From Mesotaenium endlicherianum (Eukaryota; Streptophyta; Zygnematophyceae; Zygnematales; Mesotaeniaceae), in contig WELA01001939.1 in assembly GCA_009602735.1 (NCBI GenBank), positions 636,579 to 700,578 on the forward strand: DNA of 64,000 bases, in the 5' to 3' direction. This document shows positions 48,421 through 61,005 of the stretch, piece after piece. Made by a program: the position numbers and the translations under genes. The notes beneath the pieces were generated by a model, which made no database searches, was not told where the DNA came from, and was given only the letters and a program-made list of their open reading frames with translations. Numbering within the stretch: the first letter of the stretch is position 1; every line of letters starts with the position of its first letter.

Positions 48421-50245
48421 GAGGCTGTTTTCTTTCTTGTTGAGGAGGGGAGAGTGTTTGCAGAAGCAGAGATGCTGTTTTGTTCCCAGTGTTACAGGAG
48501 GTTGATTTTTTCTTCTGTAGTGGCTGAGTTTGGCTAAGCTTTGGGGGCCTTTAGCGTAGCGATCATATGACTAGTTAACTTCCAGAACAACAAACTGACT
48601 TTTGTAGTGGTTTTGATTATTAAAAGTCCATAGTTGACAGGGTGCCTGTCAGCTATGATGAGTACTAATGAGGTGCACAGATGTTGCGGTCCCTTTATGG
48701 AGATTCCCTTTTTTTGCATGTGTATATGCGACCTGCTAGCAGCTGCATGCAAGAAAAGATAATGCTGATACTTCTGTAAATATACTAGGCCCCAGACCAC
48801 ACAGTCAGACGCTTTTAAAAATAGGGGGCAGCATATAACATGCGTGAGGATGAATGGATGCCCTCTTTGCATGGTATAGTGGAAGGTGATGTATGTTGGA
48901 GGCAGATGTAGTACAATCTTCTAGTCGATTGTTAACAATTTGACAACCCATGGTTGTTTTAGACCTTGTCAAAGACTTCAAACAGAGTGATGACTGTAAG
49001 AAATGATTATACTACGGAATGACAAATCTAATCTATCCTACTCAACATATTGAAGGTTTGCAACAAGAAATGTCGCAAACCGAGGTTTGACAAGTGGTCA
49101 AATTTGATGGATTTCACGTGGACCGCGCTACATTGACAAACCAACCCTCGTAAAGGCTTCTCCTTGCAAAGAAGCCTTCATTGCAGCAGGAAGTAGCTGC
49201 TATAGTTAGCCACCCGCCCACCCTCTAACCCTCCCCTTCATGGGGAAGTGCACGAGGCAGGCACCAAAAGCTCGTGCCAGCGCCAGTCACAGCCATGCAC
49301 AATAGTTGTTTGTGTTTGCTTGGTGCGTTTAATGTCTATTGACCTCAAGACAGCAAGAGTGCAGTTGTTAATGAAGCGTTGTTTTTAGAAGATTGAATAT
49401 AGTTGTCTTAACTTAGTCAAGAATATATTTCCGTAGCATCATGTAGGAAAAGACTAGAGAAGAACAGAGGACACGCAAGATTGTAGCATACTACTACTCC
49501 TACTAATCTTTTCTAAATCACCTTCTTTCTTTCGAAATCAGGCAATTTGAACACAAATTGTCAAATGTCTACTTTGAAGCTAAATCCTATTCTTTGTTAA
49601 TCCATCTTGCAGAGTTTCCTACTGCACTTATAGATGTTTTTCCAAGTGAGCTGTATTACCTGCCCTTAGACTTTCTTCTTAATGTTCATCTCATTTCTTT
49701 TCATTCTTCTTTCTTTGGTCAACTGAGTGATGAGAAGCCCAAGGATATGTTCATGTGTGTCCCTGTCCCAACTCCCTTGAAAATTAAAAAATCACCAGCG
49801 AAATATTGACCTGCAAAGCAGTTCCTGAAGATAGTCCATTCCGAAAGTTGATACACTGCTTTGTGGAACAGGATCTACTCCATTACGCATGACTCCTGGG
49901 GCTATTCGGTATGCATAATGATATGCGCATGAAGGTGAGCATACATCCTGCGACTATATAACATTATACATGCAGATCAGAATGAGAAATGTGAGTGCAC
50001 GCTGAGTTCTGAGGGGGCCCCTTTCGGGAATCTAACAGACAAATGATAGCCCTCAAAAAGGTTGGTGCACCAGCATTCTTCTGTGAGCACCCCACGCAAC
50101 AGTGCCACAAGAAACCGATTGCCAAGTCTTAAAAGTCCAGGCTTGATAGCCGTCCTCTCTCAGAAGCAGAGCGGGCCGGCAAAATCTGGAGCCGGAGAGC
50201 GAGGCGAAGAAAATCGTCAGTGCCGTGCCGGCAAAGTAAGCTGCA
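48421..50245. other. 3' flank of the fusion gene and intergenic
   Basis: This holds the 3' untranslated region of the fusion gene and the region beyond the 3' end of the TENA gene. I see no recognisable gene. An 83-residue plus-strand frame at 49558-49809 has no recognisable family and is AT-rich, so I do not count it. Confidence 0.4.
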
Positions 50246-52395
50246 TCAACTGTCGTCACCGTCGGTGCTCATATCCCAAAAGGCCACTTCGAGGCGCAGC
50301 ACTTTCAGAAACGCCTCCTTCGCCTCCACAAACACCCCCCGGCTGCACCCTCGCTCGCGCTCGCCCTCTTGCCCGCGCGCGGCAGCTCCCTCCAGCGCGC
50401 GCTGGGCGGTAACCCCGAGCAGAGAGCAGTAGCTCGCAAACTCGGGGTTGCCCCACCGCTGGCAGCACTCCTGGAGGTCCGCTGGCGTGTGGGCCCCCCT
50501 CTCGGTGCAGCGGGACCACGCCTCGCAGTACACGAGCTCCACGGCCCACAGCGCTGTCAGGGCCACCTCGTACGGCACGGCGGGCCCACTGAGCTCCTCC
50601 AGGTACCTGCTCGTTGCATGCCGAGGAGAGACAGGTAAGAGGTGACAAGCCCCGGAGCCATGAAACCGATTGACAAGCGTCAGCAAAACTGTCGACCACC
50701 CTCCGCAAGACCGCTGCCGCCGGCCCCGGTGCCAACCCACTTTAGCAAACCCGCAGACTGGTGTCATCAAGCCCGTGGACCGATGTTAGCAAAACCTCAA
50801 GCTTCAAGGAATAAGGTTTGTGTTTCTCAGGATGCTGTCAGTGAGTGACGTCGCCACAAGTGGAGCACGGGTACACGCATGCGGGCCTGGAGGCTGAGCT
50901 GCCATCACGTAGCAGAGGAGTACTGCGCACGCACGCGGCTTTCCAGCTGGCCATGCCGCTTGCCAGCTGGCCATGCAGCTTGCCAGATGGCAATGACACG
51001 ACATCAGGGCATGGTACGACAGCGCATGATATCACGGCACGATAAGTCATGGGGCATGCGCCACACTGGCAGCCCTGTTCTGCAAATAAGAAAAACAAAA
51101 AAAACAAAGAGCACATCTTGGCAGCCACGGTGCTGTTTCTAGGCGTGAGGAAGAAGACGAAACTAGGGACTGGGGCCGGAATTGTATGGTCTCGCGGACC
51201 ATCCATCTGCATGATGTGCATCAAAGGGAAGGAAAACGCGTAGGGGGTTTACAACTGCAGCCCATACAACACTTGCTCCCTCCCTCTGCTGGAGCCCGCC
51301 TGCGGCCGCACAGGGGACAGGTGGCGCGCGACCACACCCCAGCTTTTGAGAGCGCCTCAGAGAAGGTCTAAGACAAAAGTCCGATATCTGAACAGAAGCA
51401 CACTCATCCTCTGCCTGCCAGTTGTTTTGCGTTTATGTACAGCACTTCCTTCCCTCTGCTGGTCTAGCAGTTCGTTCTAGAGCTACAGGACAAGTTTTGG
51501 GATACCTGTGTGGTGTGTGAGTGAGAGGGAAGCATGCCTTAGCAGATACTCAGGATCCCGTTCTGCTGTGAGGTACTACTTTGAGCCAGCTGCAGTTTAG
51601 CATCACTCATAACTTCCAATTTTCCGGAGTGGGTGAGGGGCGAGAGGCGAGGGGTTGGTTGAGGGGGCCTGGCCCTGCACCTCTGGAAATGCAACTAGAA
51701 TCTTCAGATTTGAGAACGACTAAGCTGCGCACCATTTGGAACGAGTGTGGAGACTGCAGAATGAGATCCCGTGGCAAAGTACCCACCTCATGTACCAGAC
51801 GTTAGCCTCCAGGGGCTGCAGCCCCGCCAGCTGGACCCCACGCTTGGATGCCAACTCCTTGAACCACTTCAGCTCCGCATCGAGGGCAGAGAGGCTCCCA
51901 AGGAGAACCTCGAAGTCGCCAGGTGGCGACGTGCTCGTGGCCCCGGCATCGTCGTAGTTCTTCTGGGGAAGCTTCAGGAGGGTGCTGGCCACGAAGCGGA
52001 CTAAGGATCTCACAAAGAGGTAGTCTTGAGCCTGCAGTCCACCGAGCAACTTACGCTCGTGTCAAGCTCATAGAAACCCCGAGCGGCGGATGTGACAGTG
52101 AGGTTTACACTCTGGTAGAAAGACACTGTCTCGCCAGACAGATTTTATTAGGATATATTTCCACATCATAGGAATTACTGCAATTAAGCTGATATGACCT
52201 GAGGCTGTAAAAGGCGTGCAACAGGTGGCAGCAGAAGTATATGCCTACCAGCCATCTATCAAATTGTTTCGTTGACACTGTTCCCCCTCGCACAGACTCG
52301 AGGAAAGGGTGCCTGATGGCCCTTGAATAGTCTACTCCATGATGAGATAACCACTGCAAGATGGACGGCGCCGATCCTTCCTGGCCTGCCATCAT
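50246..52395 (-). CDS. TENA/THI-4 family protein (TENA_E-type thiamin salvage)
   Basis: There are three minus-strand exons: 52395-52249, 52031-51787 and 50606-50246. Phases agree (0, then 2) and donors and acceptors are canonical, giving 250 residues. Exon 1 has SILQWLSHHGVDY and ends FDRWL. Exon 2 begins AQDYLFVRSLVRFVAS and includes the LLGSLSALDAELKWF helix. Exon 3 has LWAVELVYCEAW, RWGNPEF and EVAFWDMS, all typical of the heme-oxygenase-like TENA fold. The wording fits the plant TENA_E group, which lacks the classical active-site Cys and hydrolyses (formyl)amino-pyrimidine breakdown products of thiamin to recover the pyrimidine. The frame upstream of the chosen ATG is open but has only a GTG. 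Exon 3 carries an Arg/Gly-rich insertion of about 15 residues. Confidence 0.88.
50943..50995. repeat. Short 20-bp tandem repeat in the large TENA intron
   Basis: About 2.6 copies of a CCAGCTGGCCATGC(C/A)GCTTG unit occur within the intron between exons 2 and 3. No function is suggested by the sequence. Confidence 0.8.
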
Positions 52396-52452
52396 GTCCT
52401 TTGATTGCCCGGTCTCCTGGTCGGTCCTCGCCTCTTGACCTCCTGCGTGCAC

Positions 52453-53394
52453 GAGTTTGCAACCCTATGAAGCACTGTGGAATTTGCTCTGCAAGGAGCG
52501 AATGTCCAATGGAAAAAGCTACCACGCCATGCACATTCTGCAAGCGCGCAGCATGAAGCTAAATGAAGCAGAACACTATACTTATCTCCTGCCAATGTCT
52601 GGTCTCTAGGCGAATATGCTTCCTTCGCTCTCATTCCGCCAGTAAGTCGGACATCCGCCACGTGAATGAAGCAGCATTAGGAGAACGCTTTCGGCCACTT
52701 TCGGCTGTCTTTTGGCATCGTTGACTATCCTCACCAATCCTCACAAACGTTCTCAACTTATTGCTCACACTCGCACGCAGCTTGCACGCATTACCACGTT
52801 TTGAACGAATTGAAGTCTCTGAATGGGTCTGGGAGAGTCGGTCGGGGCTCTTCGCATGCCAGCACACACCAGCTCACAGCGCTAAGGAGCCTTTAAACGC
52901 TTCTTGATTTGGTGAAGGTCGCAAGCACTTCATGCAACAGTTATGACGTGGCCCGGAACTTTCAACTGTTTTGATTCGTGAACTATGCAGTGATTATTTT
53001 CCTGCAACTTATTCAGCTGCAGTTGTTGATGTAAATCATGGTAAAGCGGCTTGTCGTTAGATTATAGTTCCAAAAAGTACAAATTATGTACTTCGTTTTT
53101 CACCTTTTGCTTCATACGAGTATAGCGAGAGTACTTCCACGATGTATTATTATTCATGACACCTAAGTCGCTGGACAAAATAAGTCCAGATACTTCAGAT
53201 GCATTCAATACTGAATGCTTCATAACAATTATGCTCAATTTGGTAACTAACGCTATTTACTACAGAACCTGGTCGATATTTTCCATGAATCTCTTCACAT
53301 GCAGGTGCAAAGTGCAAGCTCAACGTCTTATTTAGGTCTTTTATGCCTCTCCACTTTCCTGCATGAGGGGGGGGAGGGGGGGCGAGATGAGGGA
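52453..53394. other. Upstream of the TENA gene, intergenic
   Basis: The TENA promoter should be here. I see no other gene. The end before the assembly gap is a G-rich run (GGGGGGGGAGGGGGGG-like). Confidence 0.4.
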
Positions 53395-54138
53395 NNNNNN
53401 NNNNNNNNNNNNNNNNNNNNNNNNNNNNNNNNNNNNNNNNNNNNNNNNNNNNNNNNNNNNNNNNNNNNNNNNNNNNNNNNNNNNNNNNNNNNNNNNNNNN
53501 NNNNNNNNNNNNNNNNNNNNNNNNNNNNNNNNNNNNNNNNNNNNNNNNNNNNNNNNNNNNNNNNNNNNNNNNNNNNNNNNNNNNNNNNNNNNNNNNNNNN
53601 NNNNNNNNNNNNNNNNNNNNNNNNNNNNNNNNNNNNNNNNNNNNNNNNNNNNNNNNNNNNNNNNNNNNNNNNNNNNNNNNNNNNNNNNNNNNNNNNNNNN
53701 NNNNNNNNNNNNNNNNNNNNNNNNNNNNNNNNNNNNNNNNNNNNNNNNNNNNNNNNNNNNNNNNNNNNNNNNNNNNNNNNNNNNNNNNNNNNNNNNNNNN
53801 NNNNNNNNNNNNNNNNNNNNNNNNNNNNNNNNNNNNNNNNNNNNNNNNNNNNNNNNNNNNNNNNNNNNNNNNNNNNNNNNNNNNNNNNNNNNNNNNNNNN
53901 NNNNNNNNNNNNNNNNNNNNNNNNNNNNNNNNNNNNNNNNNNNNNNNNNNNNNNNNNNNNNNNNNNNNNNNNNNNNNNNNNNNNNNNNNNNNNNNNNNNN
54001 NNNNNNNNNNNNNNNNNNNNNNNNNNNNNNNNNNNNNNNNNNNNNNNNNNNNNNNNNNNNNNNNNNNNNNNNNNNNNNNNNNNNNNNNNNNNNNNNNNNN
54101 NNNNNNNNNNNNNNNNNNNNNNNNNNNNNNNNNNNNNN
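53395..54138. other. Assembly gap (744 N)
   Basis: This is a run of unknown bases bounded on both sides by G-rich, C-poor sequence. It suggests that a G-rich low-complexity or quadruplex-prone stretch stopped sequencing or assembly. Confidence 0.98.
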
Positions 54139-54193
54139 TGAGGGAGGCGGGGTGGGTTGGGGGGGGGGGGTACAAGCAAAGCATTACTGATTA

Positions 54194-55884
54194 TTAGCCA
54201 CCAAAATTGAATACATCCAAACAACCAAGATTTTGGAAATGGATGTGGGTGTCGTCAATAAGCAGATCCAGCTTACTGAGCAGTCCATCCTGCTGCTCCG
54301 AGGTTGACCCCGAGAACGACATGGAGAAAATGTCTATTGTGGTGCCTTGTCTATCACTTGGTTTAGAGGGTCAACAAAGAGCTACATCAAGACTTGCAGC
54401 TTCATTGTAGTATTAGCGCACGTGTGTAGTTTCATATCCCACAGCAGTCCTTATTAGAAGCCACAAGTATGCCTGGGACCAGGCCAAACGATTGCGAGCT
54501 TCATTTAAGTTGGCATTCTACTCATTTGCGAGTTGTTTATTCTTTTGGGAAGGCTTTGTAGGCTGCAATCAGCCGGGAACAACCTGCGGGAGGTCTTCCT
54601 CAATGAAGTAAATCTACAAATTAGCAGTAGTGTTTTTTGCTGTACTTCATGCACTGATCGGGGCCATTACTTCTTTCCATAAACACAGTCTCAATGCCCC
54701 TGACATTCCTGTACGCAAATAAAAGTTAGCCGAGGGGGACCAAGTCGCTCCAAGAAGAGTACCTTAGATGAAACAACTTCAATGCCAGGCTTTGATACTG
54801 CTAACATCTCGATGTGCTTTTGAGGGAAGCAATTGTGCTTGCAATGCTCACTTCATGAGGGTGTCCACATCATTGTTTCAAGAACATCCTCAAAGTACCC
54901 GTCTCCATCCAGGTGTTTTACTCTACATAATCATACATCCCCTTGTAAGACGATCATCGCCAAAAACACCAGACTATCGCATTGGAACGAGGGCGCTACT
55001 TGAAGCATATGTAAAGTCGCCTTGCAATATTATTTGTACTTGTTAGGTGGACTGCCTGTACGCGGGTCAAAGAAGTTTCAGTTGCAACACATGTTACAAA
55101 TGGCCACCACGAAAGAGTCCAGTTCCCCAACAATATTAAACTTTACATGGTATGAACGTTTGCGTCATACTTACACTCTTCTGCCATCTCGAAGCAAGAT
55201 GTGTGCAGTATGTACCGTAGAACCTTCTTATGTTCACAGGGCACCTCCAGCCCCAAAAAAAGTGTCAATCAGGACTCACACCAAATTATTGCAGAAGTAC
55301 GTACTGCTTGTGCTGCTGATTGCTACAATTTCACATGTCATGATGACAATCTGCACTGAGAATTTTGTGCCAAGTTGTAACTGCTAAATTTGAGCGACTA
55401 TAAGGAAAGGAAGCTTCCCCCAAAATTTATGACATTATCCTGGAGCACTCTGTTTACAAAAACATGACCTCACACACTGCCACGAATGCACTACTACAAT
55501 ATTTCATCTAATGACGTGTAAAAAAAGTGAACAATGAAAACAAAAGTTGTGTTACTGATCAATGTCACAACCAACCTTCAGAGCACACACGACCAGTTTC
55601 CTACTGTCCAGGGACACCAACAGGTCCACCAATTGTCTTGAAAGATTCGTGTATGTGCCGCAATTTGGCCTCATCTCTGCACCCACACGATCACAAACTT
55701 CCTTAGTACAGGAAAGGAAGTTGGCAAGAGGTTTAGCAGGACTTGTTGCACAGGTGTGCAGCTTGCTGTTCTTAAGAATGTCACCCAGACAGCACGAACA
55801 GGCATGCACAGTAGACACCAGCCCCCTCAGCAAGAAAGACTCTGGAACAGCATCCACAAGAGTACTTCTTTGCTCTTTGCACAA
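54194..55884 (-). other. Possible unrecognised multi-exon gene
   Basis: Several minus-strand pieces look coding by residue composition but I cannot assign a family. About 55558-55884 is open for 109 residues and includes DRVGAEMRPN and LVDLLVSLDSRKLVV. A segment at 54763-54850 encodes KHIEMLAVSKPGIEVVSS with a GTACTC donor. A segment at 54194-54365 encodes TTIDIFSMSFSGSTSEQQD followed by a hydrophobic-charged end and a stop. The exon phases I tried do not all agree, so the model is not assembled here. Confidence 0.25.
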
Positions 55885-55983
55885 TTTAGATGCTCAATGC
55901 CAAACCCCGCATAACCTAAAAAACAATGCACCAAATTTGCAAGTACACAAGCCCATGCCTTTCCTTCATCTCCCTCCGTCCTT

Positions 55984-57462
55984 CTATGCGAGATTAATGG
56001 AGAACCTCTCATAAGCCCGCCCCTTTGGCCTGCTCATATGACTAAGATTTGAGCCCAAATTCAAGACTATTACTTCTGCCATTGCATATGTCATGAATAG
56101 CTCATATGGATAGCTCATACCTGGCCCAGTCAGAAACAGGGGAGTTCACGAAGTGCGAGTAGAGCTTATTTTTAGTGCATGTGACTGCGATCAGACTGTG
56201 GCCCACAGGGCTGTCAATCTCAAAGTCGTAGTACGTCTGTCCATTGGCGTCCGTCCTCTCGGATTGTATGATGTCGTCCGCACTTCCGATTTGGTCCTGC
56301 ATTCCACGTAACCAGGAAAGGTTTGGCATACTCTCCAGAAAAAAGCTCCAAGAATCAATAATGAGCACCTAGAACGTGAAAAATGTCAAGACTTCAGGCA
56401 ACATAAATTAGACAATGACTGGAAAGAGGACTCAAGGTCAGCAAACAACAGAGAGAACGTATGCAGTGGATTTTCTGGACATTTTTCAGATAGTCAAAGG
56501 CAGGGTCTAACACAGGCTTAGAAACATACTCCAACGTGCCCCATTCATCTGTCCTCTACTAAGGTGATATAAAAGGTGAACATAGGTGTCGATATATATA
56601 TATGCTCCACCTTATATTCCAGGAAGCTTTTGCACTGACGTGACAAGCACTAGAGCCTCTCACCTGGAGATTGACATCAGAGAGCGCAAGGTTGCTGAGA
56701 ACATTCTCTTGAGGAGGAAGCCTCCTAAAACCTGCGCGTTTATACATTATCAGAATACAGTCCTTGACCACATATGCACGCAGACAGATTCGCTATTGTG
56801 CAGGACAAGACAGAAACCTGGCCCCAGAGGAATGCAGTTCTTGACATCAGTCAAAGGATCACGTAAAGGTTGAGAAGCAATGCTCCTATCCAACTGACAT
56901 ATTTCAAATATAAATCTACTTTCAAACCTCCAAAATAGCTAAATAGCCCTAAGAACACAGATAACTTACCTGCAAGGTAGGTAAGGTACACCTTCTCCGT
57001 CTTCTTCTTAGGATTGTAGAACTCGCTATCTGTGCCATTGGTGCCTTTCTCTACTTTAGAGATTTGCCTCTCCTTCCAGTTTGTAGGAAAGTCGTATACA
57101 TACTCAGCTGAATCCTGCTTGTTTGAGTTCCCTCCATATCCACCGTAGCTGGAAGCACTAGCTGCTGTGCCATAATAAACATCGAATTCGTCGTCTGCAA
57201 ATGCTGGAAGATTTCCCGACCCTAACACTAGTGTCACTGCAGTAGCTAAAGTTACAGCTCCACGCCCTACAGACCTCCACAAGTCCACCCTGGACTCACC
57301 CTTGCTGCTTGCTATGCATCTTAACCTGGGAAACGCCTTCAGAGTCGTTCCTTGGCACTGATAAGCTGCTCGCGAAAATGTTTTGTCAGCTCTAGAAGCG
57401 CATGAGCTTAAGCCATGTACACCTAAACACGATAGACTTGACGAAACAACCTGAGCCGCCAT
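55984..57462 (-). CDS. PsbP-domain thylakoid lumen protein (PPD family)
   Basis: The minus-strand exons are 57462-56970, 56731-56664, 56296-56121 and, less surely, 56029-55984. Phases agree, giving 260 residues. The N-terminus is a Ser/Ala-rich chloroplast transit region, followed by a hydrophobic segment (GAVTLATAVTLVLG) and an AFA cleavage site before DDEFDVYYG. This is a bipartite signal for the thylakoid lumen. I see no twin arginine, so Sec transport is likely. The mature part has YGGYGGN, FPTNWKERQ, VEKGTNGTDSEFYNPKK, LSNLALSDVNLQ and SLIAVTCTKNKLYSHFVNSP, as in plant PsbP-domain proteins. The chosen ATG is the first true ATG; the frame upstream has only GTG. The last 15-codon exon ends ERFSINLA and is supported by phase, splice sites and a PsbP-like FS(I/V) helix only. 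Which PPD subgroup is not decided. Confidence 0.85.
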
Positions 57463-57501
57463 CAAATGCTGAAGTGAGCTCAGGAAAACGTCGAAATCCA
57501 C

Positions 57502-58899
57502 GTGCTCGAGGAACTTGCTTATGGGTAACCTGTCGCTCCAATGTATACAGAAGAAAGTCTGTACTATGTTAGCATTTGATGCAGAAGCTTACACCACACA
57601 GCACCCTTGCACCTTCACGTTCATTTAGTTTCTCCCAGCATTTACGAATCTCGTTTTATAGCAATACGCCACCGTGGCAAACAAGATATCAACGGATACG
57701 ATAGGGCAAGACTCAGAGCTCGGAACTGCTTGGAACTTGTTGGAACTGCTTGTCGAACAATTTAGCAGGAACAAGTGGGAACACGGCCTGCTAACTACTG
57801 CGAACTGCTGCAAACAGCCTGCAAAGGCCTGCATGTAGTGTGCTTGGGGTGTGCCACAGTGTGCCATGTCATGTGGATGAGGTCTTCCAGAAGTCAAACT
57901 GCAGGAGAGGACGTCAATAGGATGCATCAGGATGGATAACGGCGACCATTGACGAACTTAGGTCACTAAATAGGAATTTAACCTCCTGTCGCCAACCGAC
58001 GCCGGTATCGGGAAGACTTTGAGCTGCTTTGCGCGCCATTGGTATACATGTGCCAAGATGTGCTTGGATTTGCCGCGCTGACTTAGTCTTTGCGGGAGTA
58101 TATGTATCAGTATAAGAGTATATATAAATATCGCTCGAGGTCGTTTACTTGGGGCTACCATGCGCTGCTATGCGCTATTAAATGTTTCATGGATACATGC
58201 AGATGCATACAAGCATACAAAAGCATACACCCTAGTCCTATACCACCATCAAGTGGCAGTTATGGTTACATGTCCAGCATGTCACTCCATTGTTTTTTGG
58301 CCACACTTTACTCCACTTCAATCCATTGTCCTCTGTGTTCTACAGCTGAATTGACATTTGGTACGCTACATTGTGCTGTTGATGTAGAGCTGACCTCTAA
58401 ATTCCTAGTTGGGCAAAATGTAGAGAATGCATGAAAGAGGAAAGTAAGTTGACAAGGTGAGGCTGCTCGACGGAGCACACACTATACGATATGACCTTGA
58501 AACGTGTCTCATTCGAGGTTTTTGGCAAGGTGAGGTATGCTTGTGATATTGTGCTGCATTACCTCAACTTCCTCTATGCACTTATTTGAAGGTTGCTTCC
58601 TGTCTTTGGCCATCAGGTACGAAGATGACCCACATATCGGTGTATTTCTAGATAGAAGAAGTATCACAGTCATGCATGAGTTTGATCACCAGGACAGAGA
58701 GACATATCTGAGCAGCAGAAGGATCACGGAGCTTTTGGAGTTCAGACAACAGCTGGATGTGTAGAAATAAAGAATGATCAAATCATGAATATAAGTGATA
58801 GGCATACGCATTTTTTGTTTCGGTGATAGGAGATAACACTGTACTGGCTGCTCAAGCTTCTGTTGTGTCCCCTACTGCAGGTCCAGGGGGTTTTCTTCA
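57502..58899. other. Intergenic with one exon-like plus-strand frame
   Basis: After a good acceptor (GGCCATCAG near 58618), a plus-strand frame reads YEDDPHIGVFLDRRS and continues for about 48 residues to a stop at 58762-58764. It could be the last exon of an unrecognised gene, but I find no partner exons. The rest shows nothing I can name. Confidence 0.25.
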
Positions 58900-61005
58900 G
58901 GAAATGCACTCAAGATAAAGCGGACGCTCTTGGCCTCAGTGGATGGTGCGAGAATACAAGTAGGGGAACCGTTGCTGGAGAAGTACAGGGAGACTCTGGC
59001 GCCCTTGAGCAGATGTGCGTCTTGAGTACCTCTTGATCAGAAACAGTGCTGTTGCGTGTGCTTACTGCTAAGCAGTCACTGATACGGAAGAGTAATTTGT
59101 TTCCAACCAACGTTTTGAAAGTTGCCTTGTCCGACAGAGGCTCCGACGACAGGAATTTAACAAGCATATTTGATGTCTTACCTCGGGAGTGGAATAATGA
59201 AGAGCCCTCTACATGGCCCGTGCACATCTTTGCTTCAATATCACTGTGATCTAGCACAAGTTGCAGAAAAAAGAAAGAAGAGCAGACATTACAGATACCT
59301 ACTTCTGATGCTGAGCAACTATATAGATGCCTTGGGGTGGCCTGCATATGTGCAGGAAGGAGTGGCTGCTAAAAGTGGGATCCCCTCAATCCAGGATTGA
59401 CAAATGCGAGTTCACAGAAAAAGAGGTGGACAATAGTATGGCAGCTTCGTTTCAAGTGAAGCGTAGAGGTATGTAAAGAATCAGTGACCCTAGAATCGGC
59501 CTTGCATTATCTTGATGCATGCATACCATGGGCAGAGATAAAGAAACCTTTCCAAAAGCATTTCTGCTGCCTCCCGCAATCTTAACGAAGTAGCTCGCGG
59601 CATATGGATTTCACAACAGATGAGATGCACATGTTTGTGATTTTCCCGGCTTGCCTTCCTGTCCCTACGATGGTACTGGAAGAGACAGTAAGAGAGAGCT
59701 TTTTGTGATAAGCGTGGTGTAGCTTGTCCAGTATGTAAAATAAATATTCCTTTTTTTTTTTTTTTTTTTTTTGAACAAAAGAGACCACTACATGTAATTC
59801 TGCAGTGAAGGGCTATTTTTCTTATTTACTCAGAGACAAGTTTCTTACCGCGCTAAGTTTAGACCTTCACAGCTTGGTATATATGTACCTGTATGATAAT
59901 GAGGAGTTCATAACTTGGTGATTTGTGCCTGCGTGATAATGAGGATAGCCGGTCACAAGAAGGGCTCCAAAATGTTTCTTGTATCTCTTGAAACTTTCAC
60001 AATTATCTGTCCTGTAACTTTGCTCGATCACTGTTCTTTAATGCGAGCGGCCACAGAATGCAGTAATAATATCAGTTCCACAAAAATTTCAGGTAGAAGA
60101 TGGAAGTTGAATGTAGTTGCCGGGGAAGGGAAATATGGTACCTGCCCTTCTTATATGTGGTCTAGTCTGATCAAAACGAAAAGTACATGGGTGTGAGGTA
60201 TATGGCTGGCTGCCATTTAGATGTGTATCCTGGTAATATTTATGACCATTCTTACTGTGCGAAAGGTATCTATCATCGCCCTAGCTTCAAAATTACAATT
60301 CCATTGTTCCTAAGTAGTTTGTTCCTGTAGGTATGTCAATGGCTAATTCAGTTATTGAAATTGCTATATTTGTTTTGCCAGTGACTTCCACGTTCGTGCA
60401 TTCAGCTCAAGTACAGGTGGGGCTTGGCGAAGCTAAATGACGACGTGTCTCTAATAGAGAAGTTCCAAAATAACGAAACAATTAGCTCTCATCAAAAAAG
60501 TGCTCAACATCATTGCTAAAACTTGATCAGGGTCAGTGCGCAGTCCTCTTCTTGCTGACAACTCACTGATTCGAGGAATTGTACGGTACACAGATTCTGG
60601 TTCAACGATTGGGAGTTTCTAACATAATCACTTGTGACCCCATTGAGCTCAAGTAAGCAGAGAATCACAACCAGTTCATGAAATCGCCTTAGATACTGCA
60701 TGCCCTGAAGCTTCAAATCAACGCGAGGAAGTAGTGATGAGCTGAGAAGAAGGTCAACATTCCTGTCGGGTCCGCCAAATTAATATATACGGCTAAAAAA
60801 ACCTCTACAGCAGTTGGCAGGACACAGAAGGAGAGCCACATTGATTCTAAGGTTTAATACATGATGTCGTCGAGCAGAGCTTGATTTCTCCACCGTGAAG
60901 ATGCATCCAAGAAACAAAGCCCAACACTTCTGCCAAGAAGAAATACGAGCCCACTTCCATTCCCGATAACCTGACGCGCGCCCCTCTCACTAACCCTGTT
61001 ATGAG
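58900..61005. other. Intergenic with unrecognised minus-strand exon-like frames
   Basis: Minus-strand frames at about 60556-60757 (NVDLLLSSSLLPRVDLKLQG and onward, bounded by CCCGACAG and a GTGAGT donor) and about 58910-59253 (SDIEAKMCTGHVEG and onward) look exon-like. They match no family I recognise and I could not link them. A T-run of about 21 lies at 59752-59772. No RNA gene is evident. Confidence 0.25.
59752..59772. repeat. Homopolymer T-run
   Basis: About 21 consecutive T bases follow AATATTCC. On the minus strand this is an A-run. No flanking target duplication marks it as a retroposon tail. Confidence 0.8.

Noticed and set aside
53195-54224. Open frames spanning the N-run
   Set aside because: They exist only because unknown bases contain no stops.
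59752-59772. SINE or processed retrocopy tail at the T-run
   Set aside because: No Pol III promoter, no coding homology and no flanking target duplication could be found.
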